From UM-FILTER-49-7 sp964599895 (lineage in GTDB: Bacteria; Acidobacteriota; Holophagae; Thermotomaculales; Thermotomaculaceae): a stretch of DNA of 64,000 bases. The DNA lies in the NCBI GenBank assembly GCA_964599895.1, contig CAZRHT010000003.1, positions 26,007 through 90,006 on the forward strand, read 5' to 3'. This document shows, in pieces, positions 51,878-59,667 of this stretch. The notes beneath the pieces were generated by a model. It was given only the letters and a program-made list of their open reading frames with translations. It did not search any database and was not told the origin of the DNA. Every line of letters begins with the position of its first letter. The stretch's first letter is position 1. A program made the position numbers and the translations under genes.

Positions 51878-53086
51878 TCACCGTTTCACGGCATTTTGCA
51901 TCGCTTTCATTGCGATGCCCGCCATTTCCTCCTGGAACTGTACCAGCTCTGACGGCGTGTGGGAATGTTCCAGAAAGTGTGTGGTGTCTTTGAATATCCG
52001 GTTTTCGATTGCCAGAAGGCCGGGGAGGTAACCGGTGTGATCTTTGTTGTCCATCCTGTTGATTCGCATATAGTCTTGCATGTTGCCTTTCCGGTACGGG
52101 CGGATGATTGCTTTGAGTTTTGCGGATTCTTCCCAGATTGCGGCCTTTTCTCCTTTCCAGAGGATGTCTGGGACTTTTCCCGCTTCTACCCACAGTGGAA
52201 TTGCGATTGCCGTGAGAGGTTCACCGGGGATAATCCACAACATGGCACGACGATCCGGTTGATCCGGGCTCTTCCCAACAAGAACGACGCAGGCAGAAGT
52301 GTAGAACTTATTGATGCTGTCTCTCGTTGAAATCCATGTATCAGGTGACGCCGGGTACAGGTTGAAGTTCTCGGGTGTGGGTTGATCAACCAGAACATTA
52401 CCTGTATCTCTGGAAAACCGGTGAAGAATGGATTCCGCACTTATGGGTTTCCCACCCAGTCCTGCAAATAGCTCGGTTGCCCGGGCAAATCGCATATAGC
52501 CGGCACCTTTGTCTATTGTTCCGCTTCGGGAGAAGTTGGTATTGATGAGGTATTTTCCCGGAACGTTTGCGGGGTCAAATTTCTTGAACCCGTGATTCTG
52601 GATCTCAAAGAGCATGGCATTTCCATCGGCGTCAATCACCCCGAAATTAGATTCCACTCCCAGATCTTGCCCCAGGTTGGCCCTGATAAGCTTTTCAAAA
52701 TCTGCAATGGTCCGACACCTTCGAAGGGCGTCGGCTATAAAAAATCCTTCCAGATCTTTCAGTTCCCCGGGCATTTCCGGGAGATTGTACGCGGCGGTGT
52801 TCATGATGCCGAATCCGGTTTCATTTAACCCTGCATAGCAGATGCGGCCGGAGGAATCGTTGTTATTTACCAGCGCGAGGTAGCGGTAGGGCTTTTCGTC
52901 CACCAACACGACTTTGTTGGACCGGACATCCGTGTCCCGGTTCTTCCAGAGCATCGGGGCGCCGCTTTCAGAGGCAAAGCGACTGATGATTGCCGAGGTG
53001 CAGTTGTCCACAGCGAAGGTTGGGAAAATTGCAGAAAAAATTGAAAAAATGACAATAAATAGTGAAAATCTGATGCTTCTTACCAT
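51878..53086 (-). CDS. Exported Ntn-hydrolase-like protein (C45/choloylglycine-hydrolase-like)
   Basis: 402 residues. A leader (MVRSIRFSLFIVIFSIFSAI) ends close to Cys29 in FAVDNCTSAIISRF, with MLWKNRDTDVRSNKVV next. A Cys followed by TSxI and a GxxLxxKNRD-type strand is the start of Ntn hydrolases such as penicillin V acylase, choloylglycine hydrolase and C45 peptidase-like proteins; Cys29 would be the nucleophile after processing. NFGVIDADGNAMLFEIQ and PGKYLINTNF also fit. Probably an amide hydrolase in the periplasm, substrate unknown. ATG at 53086 has GGAG 7 nt upstream. Confidence 0.68.
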   Translation of the reverse strand: MVRSIRFSLFIVIFSIFSAIFPTFAVDNCTSAIISRFASESGAPMLWKNRDTDVRSNKVVLVDEKPYRYLALVNNNDSSGRICYAGLNETGFGIMNTAAYNLPEMPGELKDLEGFFIADALRRCRTIADFEKLIRANLGQDLGVESNFGVIDADGNAMLFEIQNHGFKKFDPANVPGKYLINTNFSRSGTIDKGAGYMRFARATELFAGLGGKPISAESILHRFSRDTGNVLVDQPTPENFNLYPASPDTWISTRDSINKFYTSACVVLVGKSPDQPDRRAMLWIIPGEPLTAIAIPLWVEAGKVPDILWKGEKAAIWEESAKLKAIIRPYRKGNMQDYMRINRMDNKDHTGYLPGLLAIENRIFKDTTHFLEHSHTPSELVQFQEEMAGIAMKAMQNAVKR

Positions 53087-53138
53087 AATTTGGCTCCAAT
53101 TCAGTGTTTTGTTGCAGATTTTAAGTTTTTTCTCAATG

Positions 53139-54167
53139 CTACTGTTCCGCAATTTCCACTCTTCGGTTTCGGCCCCGTCCTTCACCCGTACTATTCGAAA
53201 GGACCGGGGCAAGGGGGCCGATGCCCTGCGCTTTCAACTGATCACCCGGAATCTGGAACTGTTGAGTCAGCGCCTTTCTGACTGCTATTGCCCGGTTCAA
53301 CGAGAGCGCCATGTTCCGTTCAAATGTGCCGGTGTTGTCGGTATGTCCCACCACATAGAACTTCTTGGTAGAATTGGCTTTCAGGAATTCGGCGATATTT
53401 TTCAGTGCGGCGCGGGAGCTTTCTTTCAGGGTGGCCTTGCCAGTTTCAAAGAAGATGCCATCCAGTGCTACATGGCCTCTGGCGTGGATCTTATCGGTCA
53501 TCAGCTTTGCGGTTACCAGCCCGGTTTTGGGATTTTGTATCTCAATGGTGTCCTGAGTGATCAGCGTGAACGCCAGTCCCTTCGAGCTGTTTTCATAGTC
53601 CGTGATGTATATCGCAGCATAGACGGTACGATCCTCGTCTTGAAATTCGGCGGCAATGTAACAGTGATTGTTGCCCCCGGGCCTAAAAGCGCTTCCGAAG
53701 CGGTCCTGGTTCAGTCCGTCGCTTCCGTAGTAATAAAAGCACCATTCGCGGTAGTCGTTGCCCAGTTCCTGGTCTCTGTTCCCTGCAAATAGGATTTTCC
53801 ACTCAGCCTTTTTCAATGCGCTGAGATAGTTGGCATATACAAAGGCCGAATTATTGTCGTTTGAAACGCTGTATTGAATCCGGGTGATTTTTCCGGCTAG
53901 ATCCAGCTTCCTTTTCCACGTTTTACCGCCGCCATCGGAAACGATAGGCGAGACCGGCAATACATATTTGTCCCATTCCAGGGTTTTGTAGTATTGAATT
54001 ATGGAGCCGGAAAACCGGGAAATTAACGGATAGTCCCGGCTCCCAGCCACATTCTGATGCTGAATCCAATCATTTTTTTCGTAACGTTCCGGGTTGGCGG
54101 ACATTCCAGGCACAGCAGTGAAACAGATTGCTAATAATAGGGCCAGAGTGAGTTTGAATCTGAGCAT
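53139..54167 (-). CDS. OmpA-family protein with peptidoglycan-binding domain
   Basis: 342 residues. Leader about 1-24, an uncharacterised N-terminal domain (25-220) in place of a barrel, and a C-terminal OmpA/MotB domain (about 230-342): HVALDGIFFETGKATLKESS, then VVGHTDNTGTFERN, the GHTD and NxxLSLxRA residues that bind diaminopimelate. The C-terminal SNSTGEGRGRNRRVEI is standard. The start at 54167 has AAGGAG 8 nt upstream. It anchors a periplasmic N-domain to the cell wall. Same strand as and 52 nt upstream of the Ntn-hydrolase gene. Confidence 0.87.
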   Translation of the reverse strand: MLRFKLTLALLLAICFTAVPGMSANPERYEKNDWIQHQNVAGSRDYPLISRFSGSIIQYYKTLEWDKYVLPVSPIVSDGGGKTWKRKLDLAGKITRIQYSVSNDNNSAFVYANYLSALKKAEWKILFAGNRDQELGNDYREWCFYYYGSDGLNQDRFGSAFRPGGNNHCYIAAEFQDEDRTVYAAIYITDYENSSKGLAFTLITQDTIEIQNPKTGLVTAKLMTDKIHARGHVALDGIFFETGKATLKESSRAALKNIAEFLKANSTKKFYVVGHTDNTGTFERNMALSLNRAIAVRKALTQQFQIPGDQLKAQGIGPLAPVLSNSTGEGRGRNRRVEIAEQ

Positions 54168-54236
54168 TTTTTTCTCCTTCTTCAAATTCGGTTCAGCGGC
54201 GGAGAGCTTTCCCGTCGGAGCGTTTACTTACAAAAC

Positions 54237-54953
54237 TTACATACTGTTGGCCGGTGAACGGTAAATTGAATGGCCACCAAGTGATACCGCATAAAGGGCA
54301 CCAGCGGCGAAACAGAACCCGCTGATTGGCCGGGGATAATCCCATGTTTCTACAATCTGTTGCTGGCTGTTCAGTCGAAAGATGTGACTGCCGTCTGTGA
54401 CCCAGATGGAATTGTTGTAATAGGTGACCGACTGCAGAACAGGAAAGGAAAAGCTAACTGTTCGATCAAGGGTAAGAGTATTGCCATCTGCCAGTCGGAA
54501 CGCGAAAAGGAGCGCGGGGAGTTGACGGGCAATCCAGAGCCGGGTACCGTCCCATGCCATGCCGGAAATATTTCCCACATCCACGGGAAGAGGTAGTCGG
54601 CCGCTTTTTCCCCAAAAGACAAAGCGCCCCCGATTGTCCACGGCGGAAAGGCCGGCGGCTGAGTTTGTGTATCCCCGGATGATAAAATCCCCTGTTTCGG
54701 CGATGAATCCCGGTGGAGTGAACCGAATCTCCCCATTGGTGATGGGAAATTCTCCGTATCCTCCATCGCTGCAAAGGGCTAGTTTGCCTGTTTGTTTGTC
54801 AAAGCAGATGTCGGTAAAATTTGTGGGAGCCGCACTGTTGAATGCCGGTACAGGGAAGGTTGCCTCAATGACCAGATCCCGGGCGAGAGTGGCTGTGCCC
54901 GTAAAGGGAAGCCCCATGATCACGAGAAAAATGGTGTAGAAAACCTGTCTCAT
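54237..54953 (-). CDS. Exported propeller-like hypothetical protein
   Basis: 238 residues with a leader of about 22 residues. Repeated four-stranded blades are suggested (LALCSDGGYGEFPITNGEIR, GLSAVDNRGRFVFWGKSGR, GMAWDGTRLWIARQLPALL, SVTYYNNSIWVTDGSHIFR, GFCFAAGALYAVSLGGHSIY), as in NHL or SMP-30-type propellers, but only five or six units. No active-site residues can be assigned. GGAGGTG precedes the ATG. First of a three-gene minus-strand run with the OmpA-type and Ntn-type proteins. Confidence 0.7.
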   Translation of the reverse strand: MRQVFYTIFLVIMGLPFTGTATLARDLVIEATFPVPAFNSAAPTNFTDICFDKQTGKLALCSDGGYGEFPITNGEIRFTPPGFIAETGDFIIRGYTNSAAGLSAVDNRGRFVFWGKSGRLPLPVDVGNISGMAWDGTRLWIARQLPALLFAFRLADGNTLTLDRTVSFSFPVLQSVTYYNNSIWVTDGSHIFRLNSQQQIVETWDYPRPISGFCFAAGALYAVSLGGHSIYRSPANSM

Positions 54954-55125
54954 AACACCTCCACTATGTGGTCTGTTGTTTGCAATTTTATCACAAAAAA
55001 ATTAAATGACAGGATCTGAAGCAGGAACAACAACACGGACAACGCGAAGCTGGAAATCCTATTATCTTTTCCCTCTTTACCTTAACTCGAACTTGCTGTT
55101 ACTTATCTTTATGTTCTTGTGGATG

Positions 55126-55134
55126 TGCTATACT
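55126..55134 (+). promoter_or_regulatory. Extended -10 promoter of the merR operon
   Basis: TGCTATACT: a TGn extension directly before TATACT (55129-55134). The start would be near 55141, with a leader of about 44 nt to the ATG at 55185. No inverted repeat of the usual MerR operator type lies between -35 and -10. Confidence 0.55.
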
Positions 55135-55184
55135 GTTCAAGTCCTGCCGAAGGGATTGGCTGGAACAACTTCCTGGGGCGATGA

Positions 55185-55535
55185 ATGGCAAAATTTGATG
55201 TACCTGACAAAAAATATCTTCGTATTGGCGATGTTGCCCGTTTGCTCGGAGTAAAGCCGTCGGTGGTTCGATTCTGGGAAACCCAATTTCCCAAACTGAA
55301 ACCGAAAAAGACAAGGCGGGGTCAGCGAATATTTAGTCCGGAAGACGTGGAGTTGCTTCAGGAAATTCAGCGGGAATTGAAGGAAACAGGCATGACAATA
55401 GAGGGTCTGAAGAAGAAGATGGCGAAAGGAGAAGATGAGATTCACAGCTCCATATCCTCCCGGGAAAGGGAGCAACTCATCCAGATTCGTAACGAACTGC
55501 AGGCAATACTGGATTTCCTGAAAACAGGCGAATGA
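55185..55535 (+). CDS. MerR-family transcriptional regulator
   Basis: 116 residues. The winged-helix DNA-binding domain (YLRIGDVARLLGVKPSVVRF, RRGQRIFSPEDVELLQEIQ) covers about 10-80, followed by a dimerisation coiled coil. The effector domain is very short and lacks metal-binding Cys residues. Similar small MerR proteins are widespread in Desulfobacterota and lie next to housekeeping genes. Stop overlaps the next start by 4 nt. Confidence 0.9.
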   Translation: MAKFDVPDKKYLRIGDVARLLGVKPSVVRFWETQFPKLKPKKTRRGQRIFSPEDVELLQEIQRELKETGMTIEGLKKKMAKGEDEIHSSISSREREQLIQIRNELQAILDFLKTGE

Positions 55536-56197
55536 AGATAACACGGGACTTACTCGAGAGATCTGAAAAGCGTTTTTTGCTGCATGGCAAAAAGAAGCAG
55601 GCAGATGTGTATGTGGTTCAGGTGGACGACAAGCCCATTGTGGTGAAGGATTACTCAAAAAAGACCATATTTGCTCGATGGTATGGCTCATACGCCCTCT
55701 GGCGGGAGCGCCGCAACTATGAATTCCTGCAGCAGTTTGATTTTGTGCCACGACTAATTTGTAAGATCGATCGATACGCGTTTGCGATTGAATACGTTGA
55801 CGGTCCCACCGTCGCGGAGCTGAAGGGGCAACCGAACTACTGCTTCTTACCCGGAAAACTGGAAAATGTTGTTCTGGAATTACACCGTCATCGTTTTTTT
55901 CACCTGGACCTCAGAAAACGGGGTAATGTGATGTCCAGAGAAGGTCAGGTAATTCTCATTGATTTTGCCAGTTCTGTTCGGTTTTCCAGATGGAACCCGT
56001 GGTACTGGTTGATGCGCCCGGTTTTTCGCTACGTGGACATCAGCGCCGTTATCAAGTGGCGGTCATTTATCTGTCCCGATTCCCTGTCAGAAAAGGACAA
56101 GAGATTTCTCAGGCGCTTTGAATGGGTTCGAATGCTATGGTTCCTGAACAAGCCGAGGCTACCGAAATGGCCCGGGGAAAAGGAAGATGGCGACTGA
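55532..56197 (+). CDS. Lipopolysaccharide-kinase/RIO-like small kinase
   Basis: 221 residues with a minimal kinase fold. Lys39 (PIVVKDY) matches the ATP-binding lysine; Glu59 or Glu64 the C-helix; His124-Asp126 in FFHLDLRKRGN with Asn132 the catalytic loop; Asp144 in LIDFASS the metal site. The motif order fits the WaaP/KdkA and RIO1-like kinases that phosphorylate LPS heptose or Kdo. The C-terminal half (FSRWNPWYWLMRPVFRYVDI) is aromatic and basic, suggesting membrane association. Coupled to merR by a 4-nt overlap. Confidence 0.82.
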   Translation: MKITRDLLERSEKRFLLHGKKKQADVYVVQVDDKPIVVKDYSKKTIFARWYGSYALWRERRNYEFLQQFDFVPRLICKIDRYAFAIEYVDGPTVAELKGQPNYCFLPGKLENVVLELHRHRFFHLDLRKRGNVMSREGQVILIDFASSVRFSRWNPWYWLMRPVFRYVDISAVIKWRSFICPDSLSEKDKRFLRRFEWVRMLWFLNKPRLPKWPGEKEDGD

Positions 56198-56537
56198 GTG
56201 GCATCAAGCGTTAAAGTACCAATTGGATGATTTCCTGGAGGAACTGAAAGATCGATTTCACGGACAGTCCATTTCCATTATTGAATCCGTAGGATTTGTC
56301 CCTGGTGCGGGTGCTTTTGTGTCGATTGAACACAGATCTGATGCTGAAGAACTGTTTCTGTCGGAAGTGGTGATAATTCTGTGCCGAATTCAACTGGATA
56401 CTTATGAAGTGGCACTGGCGGGTGAATTCGGGCAGGCATGTTTTGTCAGCGCTGAGAGTAAAACCGCGGATATTGAGAAGAAGCTGATTTCGGGGGTTCA
56501 TGGGCCAAAGGAGTGCGTTTTTGTCGAAGTTCAATGA
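56187..56537 (+). CDS. Small hypothetical protein of 116 residues
   Basis: Not recognised. ATG overlaps the kinase gene by 11 nt; its end overlaps the LutB-LutA gene by 38 nt, so it is translated as part of the same operon. Alternating helix and strand (QALKYQLDDFLEELKDRFHG, AFVSIEHRSDAEELFLSEVV, VALAGEFGQACFVSAESKTA). No membrane segment or known motif. Confidence 0.6.
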   Translation: MATEWHQALKYQLDDFLEELKDRFHGQSISIIESVGFVPGAGAFVSIEHRSDAEELFLSEVVIILCRIQLDTYEVALAGEFGQACFVSAESKTADIEKKLISGVHGPKECVFVEVQ

Positions 56538-58386
56538 AAATGTGTTCAAGGCGACCAATCTGACTGTCCAGAAAAGAGAAAAACTTTTTCGGGAACACGG
56601 TCTGGACTCCCTTCGGGAAAACGCGCAGGCGAAACGGGCAGTTTCTCTTGAAAACGCAGATGCCCTCTGGAAGATTTCAGCGGAGCAATTTCGGAACAAC
56701 GGGATTGAGGTTTTCTTCGCGGAAACAGCAGCGTCTGCCAATAAGTTCATTTCTGACCGGATGGGGGACGCGAAACTGATTGTAAAGGGGAAATCCCTGA
56801 CAACGGAAGAGATGGAATTACGGCAGGTTCTGGAAGAAGAAGGGCGGGAAGTTGTCGAGACTGACCTGGGTGAGTGGATAATCCAGCAGCGAAAGGAGCT
56901 TCCCTCCCATTTCACCGCTCCTGCGATTCATCTTTCTGCCAGCGACGTGGCGCAAATGATTAACCGTAAATTCGGGGAGAATCTTCCTGCGGACGCACAC
57001 GCTTTGACTGCCTTTGCCAGGCGTCATCTGAGGGAAAAGTTCAGAAAAGCGGATGCCGGGATCATTGGAGCCAATGCGGTCTGCGCGAAACCGGCAACTG
57101 TATTATCGGTCAGCAATGAGGGGAACGTTTCTCTGTCTTCCCGATTGCCGGAGAAACTATTCATCGTGACCGGCTGGGATCGAATCTATGATTCCGTGGA
57201 CGGAATTGAAGGAGTGCAGCGCCTCCTCAGCGCCAGCGCCACAGCCCAGGAATACACATCTTACATTGATTTTTTTCGCAAGCCGCTTCCCCATCAACAG
57301 GTTTTTCTCATTGTTCTGGACAATGGGCGCAAGACCCTGATGGAGAGCCAGTTTTCAGAGGGGGCGCGATGCATTCGGTGCGGGGCATGCCTCAATATCT
57401 GTCCGGTATACGAGGAAGTGGGGGGGCACACGTTTGGGAAGGTTTATCACGGCGGAATTGGCGCATTACTGACGGAATTTACCGGTAAAGATCGGGACGC
57501 TTCGGAAATTGCCTCCTACTGTCTTCGCTGCAAGACCTGTGAACCGGCATGTCCAATGGGAATCCCGATTGCGGATCTGGTGGCAAGGCTCTCAGACAGT
57601 CATTCCCTTCCATTCTACCTTTCATTGCCACTCTGGATGCTGGGACGTAGAGTGGACGCTACGCGTGGGCGTCAGAAAGATCAAGGGATAGGCGATTCCC
57701 GACCTTCTTCTGTTACTCATCATTCATCACCCGTCACCCATCACTCATCACGTTCTGTCGCTGTTTTCATCGGTTGTGCGTTTCGAAATCCCTTGATGAA
57801 AAAAGAAAGAAAGGGAATTGGATTGACGGTTTCCCGTTTTTTCCCGGATGCGCGAATCCTGGATTCAGGCTGCTGCGGAATGCCCCATTTTTACAAGGGT
57901 CAGCTCACAGCGGCCAATGATCGTTTGGAGATCATTGAAAAAATGTTTGAGCCCTTCGAGACAGTGTTATTGCCCTGCTCATCCGGGTTTGCTTATCTGC
58001 GGGAGCGGTTTGGGAAAAAAATTCAATTGATGAGCATGGTCCTGGCCGAAAAAGTGAGTAAAGTGGATTCAAGCTCCCCTGTTTATTACCATCAGCCCTG
58101 CCATCTGAAGACCGGTCCGGGGACAAAAGAGAAGGCCTCATTGAACCAGGTGATTACTTTTTCAAGCTGGGAAAACGAGAATCGCTGTTGTGGCAGCGGA
58201 GGTACATACTTTGTTCAACACCCGCTTGTATCCAGGAAAGTACTTTCCAGAAAAGAACCCGGGATGGACGGCAACTTTACGATTGTGACCTCCTGTCCCT
58301 CCTGCCTGCTCCAGCTTCGACGGGTTTTCGGGAAAGACAGGGTAAAGCACAGTGTTTCATGGTTGTTAAACCAGCAGGACAAATAA
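56500..58386 (+). CDS. LutB-LutA fusion: LUD/iron-sulfur protein for lactate-type oxidation
   Basis: 628 residues. An N-terminal LUD domain (about 1-270), a twin-cluster ferredoxin module (Cys291, 294, 297, 301 in CIRCGACLNICPV; Cys341, 344, 347, 351 in CLRCKTCEPACPM), then a CCG-domain part with DSGCCGMPHF (about 456-465) and ENRCCGSGGTYF (about 565). Normally LutB ends after the clusters and LutA is separate; here both are one chain. Residues 403-418 are a His/Ser-rich VTHHSSPVTHHSS insert arising from a short DNA repeat. Likely electron transfer from lactate or a related 2-hydroxy acid. ATG at 56500; a TTG at 56521 with AAAGGAG 7 nt upstream is an alternative. Confidence 0.88.
   Translation: MGQRSAFLSKFNENVFKATNLTVQKREKLFREHGLDSLRENAQAKRAVSLENADALWKISAEQFRNNGIEVFFAETAASANKFISDRMGDAKLIVKGKSLTTEEMELRQVLEEEGREVVETDLGEWIIQQRKELPSHFTAPAIHLSASDVAQMINRKFGENLPADAHALTAFARRHLREKFRKADAGIIGANAVCAKPATVLSVSNEGNVSLSSRLPEKLFIVTGWDRIYDSVDGIEGVQRLLSASATAQEYTSYIDFFRKPLPHQQVFLIVLDNGRKTLMESQFSEGARCIRCGACLNICPVYEEVGGHTFGKVYHGGIGALLTEFTGKDRDASEIASYCLRCKTCEPACPMGIPIADLVARLSDSHSLPFYLSLPLWMLGRRVDATRGRQKDQGIGDSRPSSVTHHSSPVTHHSSRSVAVFIGCAFRNPLMKKERKGIGLTVSRFFPDARILDSGCCGMPHFYKGQLTAANDRLEIIEKMFEPFETVLLPCSSGFAYLRERFGKKIQLMSMVLAEKVSKVDSSSPVYYHQPCHLKTGPGTKEKASLNQVITFSSWENENRCCGSGGTYFVQHPLVSRKVLSRKEPGMDGNFTIVTSCPSCLLQLRRVFGKDRVKHSVSWLLNQQDK
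57711..57751 (+). repeat. ACTCATCAC-type short repeat inside the LutB-LutA fusion
   Basis: Degenerate units TTACTCATCATTCATCAC, CCGTCACCCATCACTCATCAC in frame between the ferredoxin and CCG modules. Encodes the Ser/His-rich linker of about 16 residues. The pattern resembles low-complexity spacer repeats elsewhere in the window (for example AATTACGAGTCACAGGTCAC near 12040). Confidence 0.7.
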
Positions 58387-58425
58387 AGAAAGCACGGCTT
58401 TTGAATGAATTCCATTGTTTGGAAA

Positions 58426-59421
58426 TTACGGGATTAGCCGAAACTTGTATCTATAAGTTCGGGATGAATTACCGAATCGAACGTTGGAAATGACAACGTG
58501 GTAGCGTTTATTTGGCTTTAAACCGGGGGTTTTCCAAATCAACGCGTTGGGCACACCGTAGGCGTCGTTGTCCCAGTGAACGTTTCTTACCGGCATGGGT
58601 TTTCCATTCTGGTCTGTAATGGTAATGGCCGCCTCATCAAACTGTATCATTTGGTTCCCGAAAATATCGGCGCTGATAGGGACGGCGGAGAAGGACAAAA
58701 ATTCATCTTTGTCAAAAAATGAAGCCGGATAATCGTTGAACGGGCATGCTACAAAAAAATCAGGCGAAAGCGCAGGTAGACTTCTGGCAGCGTTGTAAAG
58801 CAGGGCGCCTCCTGTGATCACATCCCAGCGACTTCCGGTATGATCGATTGTGTCTACCCGTCCAAAGGATACTTCTGTCAGAAACGGGTCCAGCAGCCAT
58901 CTCCGATGCCCAAGAGAAGGTATATTCCGGTCAATGAGCCAGCTTGTGACAATGTCAGAGGTTGGTATCAGGTATTTCTTCATCTGGTCAACAATGTCCG
59001 GTATACGGCGTCCGACGGAAGTGGGGTCCCAGATTGAATAAGTGGATATGAAGAGATTGCTGTGAGTACTGGCTGTCGCACCTTCGTTGGAAAAACATAA
59101 AGATTCAGGTGCGGGGTGGTGGGTCATATTGCGGTTGGCCGCCACTATGAGGGCAGCCTTTGCAGAGGCTTCATCCATGTTGCTCCCGTATGTGACAGGT
59201 GAAAGATGATGTATTGCCCGGATGCGATTGATTAAATTGAAAGCTGTCTGTATCTCATTGCGGGAAAGCTTTCCGCTGAGGCACCGGGAGATATCCGGCA
59301 TCTGGGCGTAGAGTGGACTCAATACCGCAGTTTTCGGACTCACAGGGGATTTGCTGCGGGTCGGGGTAGCAATTGATGTCAACGTCAGTAACAGTATAAA
59401 AGCGCTCAGCAGAGTCTTCAT
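58426..59421 (-). CDS. Exported CAP (SCP/PR1)-domain protein
   Basis: 331 residues. Leader about 1-22. The CAP domain has INRIRAIHHLSPVTY, DEASAKAALIVAANRNMTHH with the conserved His, and SLGHRRWLLDPFLTEVSFG, the last a strong family motif. A C-terminal beta domain (about 230-331) follows. Bacterial CAP proteins are secreted and may bind lipids or peptidoglycan; the enzymatic role is unproven. ATG at 59421 with GAGGAT upstream. Tail-to-tail with the LutB-LutA gene, 39 nt apart. Confidence 0.85.
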   Translation of the reverse strand: MKTLLSAFILLLTLTSIATPTRSKSPVSPKTAVLSPLYAQMPDISRCLSGKLSRNEIQTAFNLINRIRAIHHLSPVTYGSNMDEASAKAALIVAANRNMTHHPAPESLCFSNEGATASTHSNLFISTYSIWDPTSVGRRIPDIVDQMKKYLIPTSDIVTSWLIDRNIPSLGHRRWLLDPFLTEVSFGRVDTIDHTGSRWDVITGGALLYNAARSLPALSPDFFVACPFNDYPASFFDKDEFLSFSAVPISADIFGNQMIQFDEAAITITDQNGKPMPVRNVHWDNDAYGVPNALIWKTPGLKPNKRYHVVISNVRFGNSSRTYRYKFRLIP

Positions 59422-59550
59422 GTTATCCTCACACATTCAGTTGTTACAGTATGATGAACAAGTTTCTGGATGTCAAGCGAAGCCCCACCCGGGAGATTCT
59501 GCTTTGAGATGTTTTGTTCATGCATGGCAGGTTGAGTCGAAGGGCGTCAA

Positions 59551-59591
59551 GTAAAAGATAGAGAACAGGAAGGAGAGTTACTCCTTCCTGT
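59551..59591 (-). terminator. Rho-independent terminator of the giant secreted-protein gene
   Basis: ACAGGAAGGAG (59565-59575) pairs with CTCCTTCCTGT (59581-59591), an 11-bp perfect stem with a 5-nt loop. On the minus strand it is followed by TCTCTATCTTTTAC, a T-rich tail. It lies about 77 nt after the stop at 59668. Confidence 0.75.
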
Positions 59592-59667
59592 CCCCAGCGG
59601 TGTTATTGGTTAAGGACGATCAATCATATCAGGAATCACAGATCGTCACACATTGTTATTCCTCTAT

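Noticed and set aside
52914..53792. 292-codon plus-strand frame
   Set aside because: Lies opposite the Ntn-hydrolase and OmpA-type genes, both well supported; no motifs.
55006..55254. 82-codon plus-strand frame with a hydrophobic stretch
   Set aside because: Overlaps the extended -10 promoter and the start of merR in another frame; no Shine-Dalgarno.
57711..57751. CRISPR-like array
   Set aside because: Units are short, degenerate and lack unique spacers; it is a coding low-complexity tract.
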